The position numbers and the translations under genes were made by a program. Positions 51,713 through 60,040 of a stretch of 64,000 nucleotides of DNA are shown piece by piece. Position 1 is the stretch's first letter. Each line of letters starts with the position of its first letter. The notes beneath the pieces are model-generated. The model saw nothing but the letters and a program-made list of their open reading frames with translations. It ran no database searches and was not told where the DNA came from. The stretch spans positions 2,480,001 through 2,544,000 of the forward strand of contig NZ_LR215979.1 in NCBI RefSeq assembly GCF_900683735.1, written 5' to 3'. The DNA comes from Fusobacterium ulcerans ATCC 49185 (lineage in GTDB: Bacteria > Fusobacteriota > Fusobacteriia > Fusobacteriales > Fusobacteriaceae).

Positions 51713-53170
51713 TTAAAAATAATTTCTATTTTTATATATTTTAGGTGAGAAGAGTATTAATATTGGAAATATTTCTAATCTCCCTAGCAGCATACTGATT
51801 GATAATATTATTTTACTTATATTTGAAAGGGAAGAGTAATCAAATGTATCTCCAAGTGTCCCTACTCCTGTTCCAATATTATTGAATGTTGCTGAAACAA
51901 CACTAAATGCTGATGTGAAATCAGAAAATTCTATTGATATGAACAACATAATTCCTAAAAATATAAATATATACATGACGAGATATGTTGATACCTTAGA
52001 AAACATTTCCTCTGGTATTTTTTTCCCATCCATTTTAACTGCAATAGTTCTATTAGGAGTTCCTATTTTCTTAAATTCTCCTATTACTTTTTTAAATACA
52101 ATAACAATTCTTGAAACTTTTATTCCTCCAGTTGTAGAACCAGCACATCCCCCAACAAAAGTTAATATCATAAGAACAGTCTTTGAAAATGTAGGCCAAG
52201 CATTAAAATTTACTGTAGAATATCCTGTTGTGGTAATAATTGAGGAAACAGTAAAAAACACATCTCTTACCATATAGATATTACTTTTATAAAATGGATA
52301 AATATTTATACAGATAATTATAATTGATACACAAATAATTAATAAGTATGCCCTCAATTCTTCATTTTTATAAACTTGTTTATAATTTTTTAAAATTAAA
52401 GCATAAAAAAGATTAAAATTTATAGCACAGAGCAGCATTCCCATTCCTAGAATAAAATCTATATAAGTATTATTATAGAAACCTACACTATTATTTTTTA
52501 TATTTGCTCCTCCTGTACTCACTGTCCCAAAGGCATGGATAATAGAATCAAAAAAGGGCATTCCTCCTGCTTTTAATAAGATAATTATTATAATAGTTAT
52601 GCAGATATACATTATATACAATATCTTAGAATTATGAGAAATTTTAGCTACCATCTTTCCTACAGATGGACCAGGAACCTCAGCTTTCATTATATGAAGA
52701 GATTGATTACTGCTTTTTGGCAGTATAGCAAGAGCCAATACAAGTATTCCCATCCCACCTATAAAGTGAGAAAACCCAATCCAAAACAGCAGTGATTTTT
52801 CTATCATTTCTATATTTGCTATAACACTAGCTCCTGTTGTTGTAAACCCTGCTACTGTTTCAAAAAAAGCATCTATAAAAGAAGGAATCCTCTCACTAAA
52901 AACAAAAGGAAGAGAGCCAAAAAAAGATAGGGCTATCCATGAAACTGAAACTATTACCATTCCTTCTTGAGTATATATTCTCTGGTCTTCTGGCATTTTT
53001 TTTGATAAAAGAAAACTTGAAATGATAAGAAGCATAATTGTCAATAAATATGCTCCATTCAATTTAAATCCCTCTTGATAAAAGAAACTAAGAGCAAGTG
53101 GAATAAGCATAAACCCTGCTTCTAATTTAAGAATATAACTTATTACATATTTTATCATTTTATTATTCAT
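51713..53170 (-). CDS. trkH: TrkH/KtrB-type potassium uptake membrane subunit
   Basis: The 485-residue protein has four repeated M1-P-M2 units of the Trk/Ktr family. Selectivity-filter-like segments are TTTGAS near residue 110, STGGAN near 218, ITTTGYSTV near 310 and NIGTGVGTLG near 430. Length and the N-terminal extra spans fit TrkH rather than KtrB. It moves K+ into the cell together with a cytoplasmic TrkA/KtrA regulator, which is not in the window. GAGGGATAGA precedes the ATG. It stands alone with its own terminator. Confidence 0.92.
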   Translation of the reverse strand: MNNKMIKYVISYILKLEAGFMLIPLALSFFYQEGFKLNGAYLLTIMLLIISSFLLSKKMPEDQRIYTQEGMVIVSVSWIALSFFGSLPFVFSERIPSFIDAFFETVAGFTTTGASVIANIEMIEKSLLFWIGFSHFIGGMGILVLALAILPKSSNQSLHIMKAEVPGPSVGKMVAKISHNSKILYIMYICITIIIIILLKAGGMPFFDSIIHAFGTVSTGGANIKNNSVGFYNNTYIDFILGMGMLLCAINFNLFYALILKNYKQVYKNEELRAYLLIICVSIIIICINIYPFYKSNIYMVRDVFFTVSSIITTTGYSTVNFNAWPTFSKTVLMILTFVGGCAGSTTGGIKVSRIVIVFKKVIGEFKKIGTPNRTIAVKMDGKKIPEEMFSKVSTYLVMYIFIFLGIMLFISIEFSDFTSAFSVVSATFNNIGTGVGTLGDTFDYSSLSNISKIILSISMLLGRLEIFPILILFSPKIYKNRNYF

Positions 53171-53382
53171 TCTATCCCTCGATGTTCATTATAAGTTACA
53201 ATTTACTAAATATATCATAGTATAAATCGAAAATAAGTCAACTATATAATATTTCTGTGTTAGGCTTTATACTATTTTTTTCAAAACTATTCTAAATTTT
53301 TTTTATAACTATTTAATTTTTAAGAGAAGTATTATATTCTAAAAATTCACTAAAATATTTTATTAATTTTTATATTTTCAAT

Positions 53383-53430
53383 AAAAAAAGCGACATATAA
53401 GTAATGATCTATCTCAACTTCTATGTCACC
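53383..53430 (-). terminator. Terminator of the nitroreductase gene
   Basis: TGACATA-type arms (TATGTC and GACATA) flank a long loop, followed on the minus strand by GCTTTTTTTATTG. The stem is short, so confidence is moderate. Confidence 0.6.
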
Positions 53431-53440
53431 TATTTTTATT

Positions 53441-54241
53441 TTATTTCCATGAAATTTCTGCTTGTTTTCTTGGAACAGTTCTTCTAAATTTTATATCTGG
53501 ATATCCCATGAGCATACATGAAATAATTTCTTTTTTATTTATTCCAAGCATTTCCTTAGCTTTTACACTATTTTTTAAAGCTCTTTCTATAAATCCAGTA
53601 AATAAAACTCCTAATCCCTCAGCATTTGCCATAAGTTCTATATTAGATGGTGCTAAAACTTCATTCAATGGAGAAATAGCTGTCACTACCAAAAGAACTG
53701 GTGCTTTAAAAAATAGCTTATCATTCAATGGATCTTTTTTATAATCCTCATACATCTTTATCCATCTAGGTGCATATGCCCCAATAACACCTTTTTCATT
53801 TAAATTTTCCAATGCAAATTCATATAAGCTTTCCCAGATTACTGGTTTTATTTCATTTAAAGTTTCTTGCACAACTATATAAGATACATCCTGCATATTT
53901 GACCCAGTAGCTGTATAACGTCCAGCTTCAAGAACTCTTTCTAGTTTCTCTTTTTCTACTGGTTTATTTTTATAATGACGTACACTCCTTCTAAATTTTA
54001 TAAAATTTAGAAGATTGTCAGAAGAAATATCAAATCTTTCTTTGTCATATTCTTCTATCCCTTCTTGTGGATAATTGGTAATAGAAACTGCATTTACTGG
54101 ACATACTGCTATACAATGTCCACACTGCATACATCTCCCCTTGATTTCTGCTTTTCCACTATCTAAAAAAAGATTCTCTGGAAAACAGTCTTCAACACAA
54201 GCCCCACAACCAATACACTTTTCCTTGTCAATACTTACCAT
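53441..54241 (-). CDS. Ferredoxin-nitroreductase fusion protein
   Basis: The 266-residue protein begins with a two-cluster ferredoxin domain (C9, C12, C15, C19 and C37, C40, C43, C47), followed by a nitroreductase domain: FRRSVRHYKNKPVEKEKLERVLEAGRYTATGSNMQD is the FMN-binding start, and GLGVLFTGFIERAL and SCMLMGYPDIKFRRTVPRK the end. Such fusions feed electrons from cluster to FMN to reduce nitro or other activated compounds. AAGGAG precedes the ATG. It lies 94 bases after the GntR gene, which may or may not regulate it. Confidence 0.93.
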   Translation of the reverse strand: MVSIDKEKCIGCGACVEDCFPENLFLDSGKAEIKGRCMQCGHCIAVCPVNAVSITNYPQEGIEEYDKERFDISSDNLLNFIKFRRSVRHYKNKPVEKEKLERVLEAGRYTATGSNMQDVSYIVVQETLNEIKPVIWESLYEFALENLNEKGVIGAYAPRWIKMYEDYKKDPLNDKLFFKAPVLLVVTAISPLNEVLAPSNIELMANAEGLGVLFTGFIERALKNSVKAKEMLGINKKEIISCMLMGYPDIKFRRTVPRKQAEISWK

Positions 54242-54335
54242 ACTATTCTCCTTGTGATGATTTAATTTCTACTATTTCAATTATATACTTTTATAAAAAA
54301 AAATTCTATTTTTTATAAAAAAAACTCTTTTTTAA

Positions 54336-54983
54336 CTACTTATTGTGGTTTTTTATAAATTCATATCCATTTCTAATATGTTTTGCCATAAGTTCAGATA
54401 CTTTTTTCTCATCTTTTTTCTTTAAATATTTGAGTATATCCAAATGTTCTGCTACTATTTCCTTTCTTCTCACTGAATATCTCCCTGAAATATCTCTATC
54501 ATAAAGAATAACTACCATAAGCTCATTAAGAAGTTTACTCAACCTCTCATTCTTTGCTATTCTCAATAGTTCATTATGAAACTCTGTATTTAATTCTATT
54601 AGAATTTCTGGTGTTTTAGCATCATTGCATCTTTCTAATATTCCTTCCAGTATATCTATATCCTCTTTAGTGATATTTCTAACTGCCAATTTCCCTACCA
54701 TACCTTCTAAAGCTTCTCTGCATTCATATATTTCCAATAAATCTTTTTGTTCTATTCCCTTTACAATCACACCTTTCCATGAGGCTACTTCTATGAGCCC
54801 ATCTGAAGCGAGTTTTCTGAAAGCTTCTCTTACAGGAGTAGGACTTACATCAAACATTTTAGCTATAGATGTTTCTGTTATTTTCGTCCCTCTTTCCAAT
54901 TCTCCATCCATTATAAGTTCTTTTAATCTATCATATACTTTTTCACCTAAGGTTCTTTTATCATCTAATTTGATAACCTTCAT
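54336..54983 (-). CDS. GntR-family regulator, FCD (FadR) subgroup
   Basis: The 215-residue protein has an N-terminal winged helix (LGEKVYDRLKELIMDGELERGTKITETSIAKMFDVSPTPVREAFRKLASDGLIEV) and a C-terminal all-helical FCD domain with metal-ligand candidates in FHNELLRIAKN and AEHLDILKYLKKKD. FCD regulators usually sense carboxylates or amino acids. It is preceded by AGGAGG. Palindromes with the core AGAATATATT occur before this gene and before gltS, so control of glutamate uptake and itself is a reasonable inference. Confidence 0.92.
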   Translation of the reverse strand: MKVIKLDDKRTLGEKVYDRLKELIMDGELERGTKITETSIAKMFDVSPTPVREAFRKLASDGLIEVASWKGVIVKGIEQKDLLEIYECREALEGMVGKLAVRNITKEDIDILEGILERCNDAKTPEILIELNTEFHNELLRIAKNERLSKLLNELMVVILYDRDISGRYSVRRKEIVAEHLDILKYLKKKDEKKVSELMAKHIRNGYEFIKNHNK

Positions 54984-55017
54984 AATTCCTCCTAATAAAA
55001 CTTTATCTTACAAGAAT

Positions 55018-55066
55018 ATTTTACTATATAAAATTAATAAATACAATTTTAAAATAGAATATATTC
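55018..55066 (-). promoter_or_regulatory. GntR gene promoter and upstream palindrome
   Basis: TTGTAT (55046-55041, minus strand) and TAAAAT (55023-55018) are 17 bases apart. The palindrome AGAATATATTCT at 55055-55066 lies just upstream of the -35 box and may be the regulator's own site. Confidence 0.55.
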
Positions 55067-55150
55067 TACAGAACAAAATTATTTTACTGCAATAAAAAAG
55101 ACATCCTGCTGTAAGAACATCCATTTCTTATAATTTTTTTAATTAAACAA

Positions 55151-55223
55151 AAAATAGACTCAAAAGATAGATTGATTTTTAGCTAAAAATACTAAATATC
55201 ATTTCTACTTTTGAGTCTATTTT
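55151..55223 (-). terminator. Terminator after the M29-like gene
   Basis: AAAATAGACTCAAAAG and CTTTTGAGTCTATTTT are perfect 16-base arms around an AT-rich loop of about 40 bases that can itself fold (TTTTTAGCTAAAAA). T-runs occur on both strands. Confidence 0.88.
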
Positions 55224-55251
55224 AGTTTGAGATTCTTATATAGGATATCTA

Positions 55252-56226
55252 TTAAATCATTAGTTCTCCATCTTTTAATATAACTACACCATCAGCAATA
55301 AGAGTTGGTTTTGTCATTATAAGGTCATAGTGACAAGCTGCTTTTATTACTCCTCCAAGAGTTATACTTGTTCCTACACCTATATGAAGTGATCCAAATA
55401 CTCCTTCATCTTCCAACATACTTCCTGTAAATTTACATTCTGGATTTAATCCTACTCCAACTTCTGCTATATTATATACTTGCGGATCTTTTTTATCTAT
55501 CCAGTCAGATGCAAGTTTTTTAGCTTCTTCTCCTCCTGAAATACTTTCAGGAATAATATATCCATCTTTTACTTCTACTTTTACTGGAGTTTTTAATAAT
55601 CCTATTCCAATATATGGTATACTTGCATCTGCAACTATTACTCCATTTGCAGTCCCTTCTACTGGTGATACATTAGCTTCTACAGTAGGAATAGGTCCAA
55701 ATTTACCAGGCTCTACCAATCCAGTCATAGCATTTCCTCTTCTTCCTTTTCCAGAAAGTTTAAGGTTAGTTCCCATAGGAGTTGTTATAGTTATAACTTC
55801 TGCTCCTGCCATTGCAGCTGCTACTTTTTTACAATTTTCTGCTGCTTCATAGAAATTTGCATTTACTCCCCCTGTTATCATTTGATCTTCATTAAACTGT
55901 GTAAGCATTACTCCTCTTGAACCTGCTGCACATGCATCTTTTACTGCATGAGTATGAGTTATTGATGTAAATACTGCTCCTATAAATGCATCAGATTCTT
56001 TCATTGCAGCTGCTATTACTTTAGGTGGTTCCTGTCCATCTCTTTCTCTAGGTGTCATTATATGTATAGTTGGTTCTGCTCCTGTTGCTATTACTGCTGC
56101 TGCTAAGGCTTCTGCTATTCTCATTTGTTTAGGCTCTGTAACTATAACTACACTTTCTCCAGCTTTTACCCCTAAATTTATTTCTACTATTGATCTTGCA
56201 CCTTTAGCCATTAATATTTTTTTCAT
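55252..56226 (-). CDS. M29-like aminopeptidase family protein
   Basis: The 324-residue protein resembles the M29/thermophilic aminopeptidase superfamily that also holds the ring-cleaving NicX-type enzymes. It has VKAGESVVIVTEPKQMRIAEALAAAV at the start, DAFIGAVFTSITHTHAV in the middle and the metal-region residues NIAEVGVGLNPECKFTGSMLEDEGVFGSLHIGVG near 250-295. The family cleaves N-terminal residues or aromatic substrates with a divalent metal. It lies 42 bases after gltS and ends at a strong terminator, so it works with glutamate or a related amino acid or peptide. Exact activity is unknown. Confidence 0.8.
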   Translation of the reverse strand: MKKILMAKGARSIVEINLGVKAGESVVIVTEPKQMRIAEALAAAVIATGAEPTIHIMTPRERDGQEPPKVIAAAMKESDAFIGAVFTSITHTHAVKDACAAGSRGVMLTQFNEDQMITGGVNANFYEAAENCKKVAAAMAGAEVITITTPMGTNLKLSGKGRRGNAMTGLVEPGKFGPIPTVEANVSPVEGTANGVIVADASIPYIGIGLLKTPVKVEVKDGYIIPESISGGEEAKKLASDWIDKKDPQVYNIAEVGVGLNPECKFTGSMLEDEGVFGSLHIGVGTSITLGGVIKAACHYDLIMTKPTLIADGVVILKDGELMI

Positions 56227-56268
56227 ATTTACCTCCTAATATTTTATATACTTTTATGTTATTTTTTA

Positions 56269-57462
56269 TTATTTATATATGTTTATAAAAGCTACTATTA
56301 TTGCTGAGTTGAAAAAGTTTATAAATAAACTTCCTACTAATGGAAGTATAAAGAATGCTGTAGGTGCTGGTCCATATTTTTCTTCAACAGACTGCATATT
56401 TGCCATAGCTGTCGGTACTGCTCCAAGTCCAAATCCACAATGTCCTACTGCCATCATTGCAGCTTCATAATTTTTTCCCATCACTTTATATGTTAAAAAT
56501 ACTGCACATAGCCCCATCAATATAGTTTGAGCTATCAATAGTATTATCATTGGAATTGCAAGATCTGTAAGCTGCCATAATTTTAAACTCATCATAGAGA
56601 ATGCTAAGAATAGTATCAACGAAATATCTCCTATTATTCTTATTTCAGTTTCTTTTATTTTCAGCCAAGTTGAGTAGTCTGCAATATTTCTTACTATTGC
56701 TGCTGCAATCATTGCTCCAACTGATGCTGGAAATGTAAGCCCTGTTTTCTTCAAAAGCATTGATATTATACTTCCAAGAGCCATAGATACCAATAATTGA
56801 TAAACAGCTGAATATATTCTTTTTTCATCAAGTTTTTCATTTCCCTTTTCAACTTTTTCTATTCCTTCTACTTTTTCTGTTTCCTTACCTGTTATAAGTT
56901 TATACTTTTCAATCAAAAACTTACCTGTAGGTCCACCTATTAAACTTCCTGCTACCAGTCCAAATGTAGCTGCTGCAAGAGTTATAGTCAGAGCATTTTG
57001 AAGTCCTGCCTCTTCCAATACTGGAGCAAATGCTGCTGATGTTCCATGTCCTCCTGTCATTGGTATAGATGCTGTTGCCAGCCCTACTAAAGGACTTAAT
57101 CCCAATAGTTTTGCTAGGTATACTCCTAAGAAGTTCTGTAGAATAACTACTATTATAGAAACTATAAGGAATTTTATAACTTTAGGTCCACCTTTTTTCA
57201 ATAATTTATAGCTTGCAGTAAATCCTATACTTGAATAAAACGCAAGCATAAATACATCACTGAGGGCAAAATTAAGCTTGAATGTAAATAATTGTGTACT
57301 GTAACCAATTGATACCAAAATTGTAAAAATAAGTCCTCCAATTACTGGTATAGGTATGCAGAATTTTCTAAGTATTTCTACTCTTTTTTTAACATAATCT
57401 CCCACTAATAAAACGATAACAGCCAATGCAGTTGTAAGAAACAAGTTTAAATCAATTACCAT
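56269..57462 (-). CDS. gltS: Sodium/glutamate symporter GltS
   Basis: The 397-residue membrane protein has about ten or more spans and the ESS-family signature SIPMTGGHGTSAAFAPVLEEAGL in the first half with a matching MAVGHCGFGLGAVPTAMANMQSVEEKYG in the second. These pseudo-symmetric reentrant loops are typical of GltS, which takes up L-glutamate with sodium. AAGGAGG precedes the ATG. It is followed by the M29-like gene. Palindromes upstream suggest control by the nearby GntR/FCD regulator. Confidence 0.94.
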   Translation of the reverse strand: MVIDLNLFLTTALAVIVLLVGDYVKKRVEILRKFCIPIPVIGGLIFTILVSIGYSTQLFTFKLNFALSDVFMLAFYSSIGFTASYKLLKKGGPKVIKFLIVSIIVVILQNFLGVYLAKLLGLSPLVGLATASIPMTGGHGTSAAFAPVLEEAGLQNALTITLAAATFGLVAGSLIGGPTGKFLIEKYKLITGKETEKVEGIEKVEKGNEKLDEKRIYSAVYQLLVSMALGSIISMLLKKTGLTFPASVGAMIAAAIVRNIADYSTWLKIKETEIRIIGDISLILFLAFSMMSLKLWQLTDLAIPMIILLIAQTILMGLCAVFLTYKVMGKNYEAAMMAVGHCGFGLGAVPTAMANMQSVEEKYGPAPTAFFILPLVGSLFINFFNSAIIVAFINIYK

Positions 57463-57491
57463 AATTTTCCTCCTTTATTCTCAGTGATTTA

Positions 57492-57569
57492 TCTATAGAA
57501 CTGCTTTGGGCTTTTTATAATGTCATAGTCATTTCCATTTTCTTTTAAACATTATACATTCTATAGAAT
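57492..57569 (-). promoter_or_regulatory. Palindromes upstream of gltS
   Basis: ATTCTATAGAAT at 57558-57569 is a perfect palindrome abutting TATAAT on the minus strand, and TCTATAGAA recurs at 57492-57500. The adjoining AGAATATATT matches the palindrome before the GntR gene at 55055-55066. Binding by that regulator is inferred. Confidence 0.45.
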
Positions 57570-57643
57570 ATATTATATTTAAAATATAAACTCTTTTATC
57601 TAAAAAGTCAATAAAAAATCTTGTTTTCTTACATAAAAATAAA

Positions 57644-57674
57644 TGAGCCTAAAAACTGAATAGTTTTTAAGCCC
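57644..57674 (-). terminator. Terminator of the D-aminoacylase operon
   Basis: GGGCTTAAAAACT and AGTTTTTAGGCTC pair around a four-base loop, followed on the minus strand by ATTTATTTTT. Confidence 0.85.
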
Positions 57675-57694
57675 ATTTTGATTAAAAAATTTTT

Positions 57695-59275
57695 TTAAAT
57701 ACATTTTCCTGCTTTTTCTCCAGTAAATCTTCCATTATTCACTGCTATTTTTCCATTAACTATAACATATTCTATTCCTTCAGACTTTATAAAAGGATTT
57801 TCAAATCCAGCTTTATCCTGAACTTTTTCATAATCAAATATTGTTATATCTGCAAAATATCCTTTTTCTATTCTTCCTCTTTCTTTTATAGAAAAAATAT
57901 CAGCAGTCTTAGAAGTTATTTTATTTACCATTTCCTCAATGCTGAACATTTTTCTTTCTCTATTTATTCTTATAAATTTAGGAAAAGTTGCAAAGTTTCT
58001 TGGATGTGGAATGCCAAATTTTTGAATTTTTTCAACTGGTACTGAACTTCCATCACTTCCTATTACCCCTATTCCAGTATTCATAAAGTTGTACATATCC
58101 TCTTCTCCAATAGAAAAATAAATTGCTTTTGCTCTTCCCGCACTTTCTCTTATGAGATAAAGAATTGTTTCTATATCCTCCATTTTAGTTTCTTCTTTTA
58201 TTTCCAAAATTGTTTTTCCAGAAAATTTATTCTCTGGGAGAAAACTATTAGATATCAATATATTAGATATTCCTCCCCTTTTATATACAATATCCATAAT
58301 ATCTTTTTTTTCATCCTCAGTAAGAATATTTATTCTCTCAATAAATTTCTTTACATCACCATCAAATATTTTTTCTGGAATAAGAACCATGAGAGTGGTA
58401 GAAGTTGCAGTATAAGGATATTGATCATATGTTATATCCAATCCTTTTTCTCTTGCTTCTATTATTAATTTTAAAATATCATCTGATTTCCCCCAAAGTC
58501 TTCTATCCATTATTTTCAAATGTGATATATTTACTCTGCACTTACTTTTTTCAGCACATTCCAGCACCTCTTTTATAGATTCTATAACATTTTCTCCTTC
58601 ATTTCTTATATGAAAAGAAGCTGTTTTATTATATTTAGCTGTAATTTTTAATATTTCTGTTATTTCATCTTTATCCATAAAATTTCCTGGCTGATATACA
58701 AGTCCAAAAGATACTCCATATGCCCCCTCCTGAAGTTCTTTTTCTAAGACTCCAAGCATATTTTTCAGCTCATCTTTATTTAATTTTTTAGTACTGAATC
58801 CTATACTATCTACTCTTATACAGCCAGTTCCTACAAGGTAAGCCTGATTTGTAATAAACCCCTTTCTATTTATTGCCTCTTTTAAATCTTTCATACTTTT
58901 TATATCTTCCAATTCAGTGTTATCATCTGGCAATACAAAATGATCTTTTACATATTGCTTAAACTCATTATTGTATTCTTCACCTGCTGGAGATATTCCT
59001 ATTCCACAATTGCCACTTACTTCTGTTGTCACTCCCTGAAGTATTTTACTTGTCATTTCTTCAGAAAAAAATGCTGCTAAATCAGAATGACAATGGGGAT
59101 CTATAAAACCTGGAGAAACAATTTTTCCAGAAGCATCTATTACTTTTTTTCCTTCTAATTTTTCTGACGATATTTCAGTTATTCTATCTCCAGTTATTCC
59201 TATATTAATATTTTCAGCTGCTTTTTCCCCTCCAAAAACAACTTTTCCATTTTCTATAACTAAATCAAATACCAT
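57695..59275 (-). CDS. N-acyl-D-amino-acid deacylase (D-aminoacylase) family
   Basis: The 526-residue amidohydrolase opens MVFDLVIENGKVVFGG, has the first metal motif DPHCHSDLAA near residue 60, an EVSGNCGIGISP segment with the D-aminoacylase metal Cys, FHIRNEGENVIESI and NISHLKI with the next His ligands, and IGSDGSSVP with the catalytic Asp. It hydrolyses N-acyl-D-amino acids to free D-amino acids. ATG 59275 is chosen since GGGAGGAGCA lies directly upstream. It follows a class-A-lactamase-like gene after 15 bases and shares its operon with a membrane transporter. Confidence 0.92.
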   Translation of the reverse strand: MVFDLVIENGKVVFGGEKAAENINIGITGDRITEISSEKLEGKKVIDASGKIVSPGFIDPHCHSDLAAFFSEEMTSKILQGVTTEVSGNCGIGISPAGEEYNNEFKQYVKDHFVLPDDNTELEDIKSMKDLKEAINRKGFITNQAYLVGTGCIRVDSIGFSTKKLNKDELKNMLGVLEKELQEGAYGVSFGLVYQPGNFMDKDEITEILKITAKYNKTASFHIRNEGENVIESIKEVLECAEKSKCRVNISHLKIMDRRLWGKSDDILKLIIEAREKGLDITYDQYPYTATSTTLMVLIPEKIFDGDVKKFIERINILTEDEKKDIMDIVYKRGGISNILISNSFLPENKFSGKTILEIKEETKMEDIETILYLIRESAGRAKAIYFSIGEEDMYNFMNTGIGVIGSDGSSVPVEKIQKFGIPHPRNFATFPKFIRINRERKMFSIEEMVNKITSKTADIFSIKERGRIEKGYFADITIFDYEKVQDKAGFENPFIKSEGIEYVIVNGKIAVNNGRFTGEKAGKCI

Positions 59276-59290
59276 TGCTCCTCCCACTCA

Positions 59291-60016
59291 TTATTTACAA
59301 TAGTTATCAAAAATTATTTTCCCAATTAAACTATTTATCTTGATTCCATCCTCATTTTTCTCTAAGTCCTTTGTAAGAATTATAATATCTACCCATCCTC
59401 CATCATAGAATAATCTTCCTGCATCATGTTCTATATACATAAGCTCTCCTGTCTTATGTGCAAAATCCACTTCTCTTGCAAAATAAAGAGGTATTTTGTT
59501 ATTAGAAGCCTGATTTCTTAACATATCTAAATCATCTGGATTTTTACATAATATTTCCAGCACTCCCAATACATCTTTTGGAGTAGTAAAATTATCTTTT
59601 CCAGCTTTTCTAGCTTCTGCATCCATCATTTTTCTTCCTAAAACAGTTCCTATAAATCCTTTTTCTTTGATACAACTATTTATTTTATCCATTCCAATAT
59701 AGTCTATAAGGATATTTGTTGCTGTATTATCACTAAGACATATCATAAGATAAGCTATATCCCTCACTGTAAGAAGAAGTCCATCTCCCATTACTTTTAG
59801 TATCCCACATCCTCCAACTTTATCTTCTTTTTTTAATTCTATCTTTTTATTGTAATCCTCTTTATTTAATGCCATAAGAATAAAAAGTTTTATTAGACTT
59901 GCTGATGGAAAAACTACTTCTTCATTTATTGTTATTATTTTCCCAACTGAATCTCTTAGCAATACTCCAGTTACTCCACTGTTTTCACTTATTATTTCTC
60001 TTATTCTTTTTTCCAT
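59291..60016 (-). CDS. Class A beta-lactamase-like serine hydrolase, cytoplasmic
   Basis: The 241-residue protein keeps the serine penicillin-recognition motifs: S40-x-x-K43 in SASLIKLF, S95-D96-N97 in CLSDNTATN, E134 in DAEARKAGKDN and K188-T189-G190 in FAHKTGEL. It lacks a signal peptide, so it should act in the cytoplasm, unlike a resistance lactamase. It falls in the beta-lactamase2 family, and may hydrolyse an amide of a D-amino acid or a cyclic peptide brought in by the operon's transporter. GGAGGGG precedes the ATG. It lies between the transporter and the D-aminoacylase. Confidence 0.85.
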   Translation of the reverse strand: MEKRIREIISENSGVTGVLLRDSVGKIITINEEVVFPSASLIKLFILMALNKEDYNKKIELKKEDKVGGCGILKVMGDGLLLTVRDIAYLMICLSDNTATNILIDYIGMDKINSCIKEKGFIGTVLGRKMMDAEARKAGKDNFTTPKDVLGVLEILCKNPDDLDMLRNQASNNKIPLYFAREVDFAHKTGELMYIEHDAGRLFYDGGWVDIIILTKDLEKNEDGIKINSLIGKIIFDNYCK

Positions 60017-60040
60017 TATTCAACCCCTCCATATTTTATT

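Noticed and set aside
59291-60016. Antibiotic-resistance beta-lactamase
   Set aside because: There is no signal peptide and the gene sits in a metabolic operon with a D-aminoacylase, so a metabolic hydrolase is more likely.
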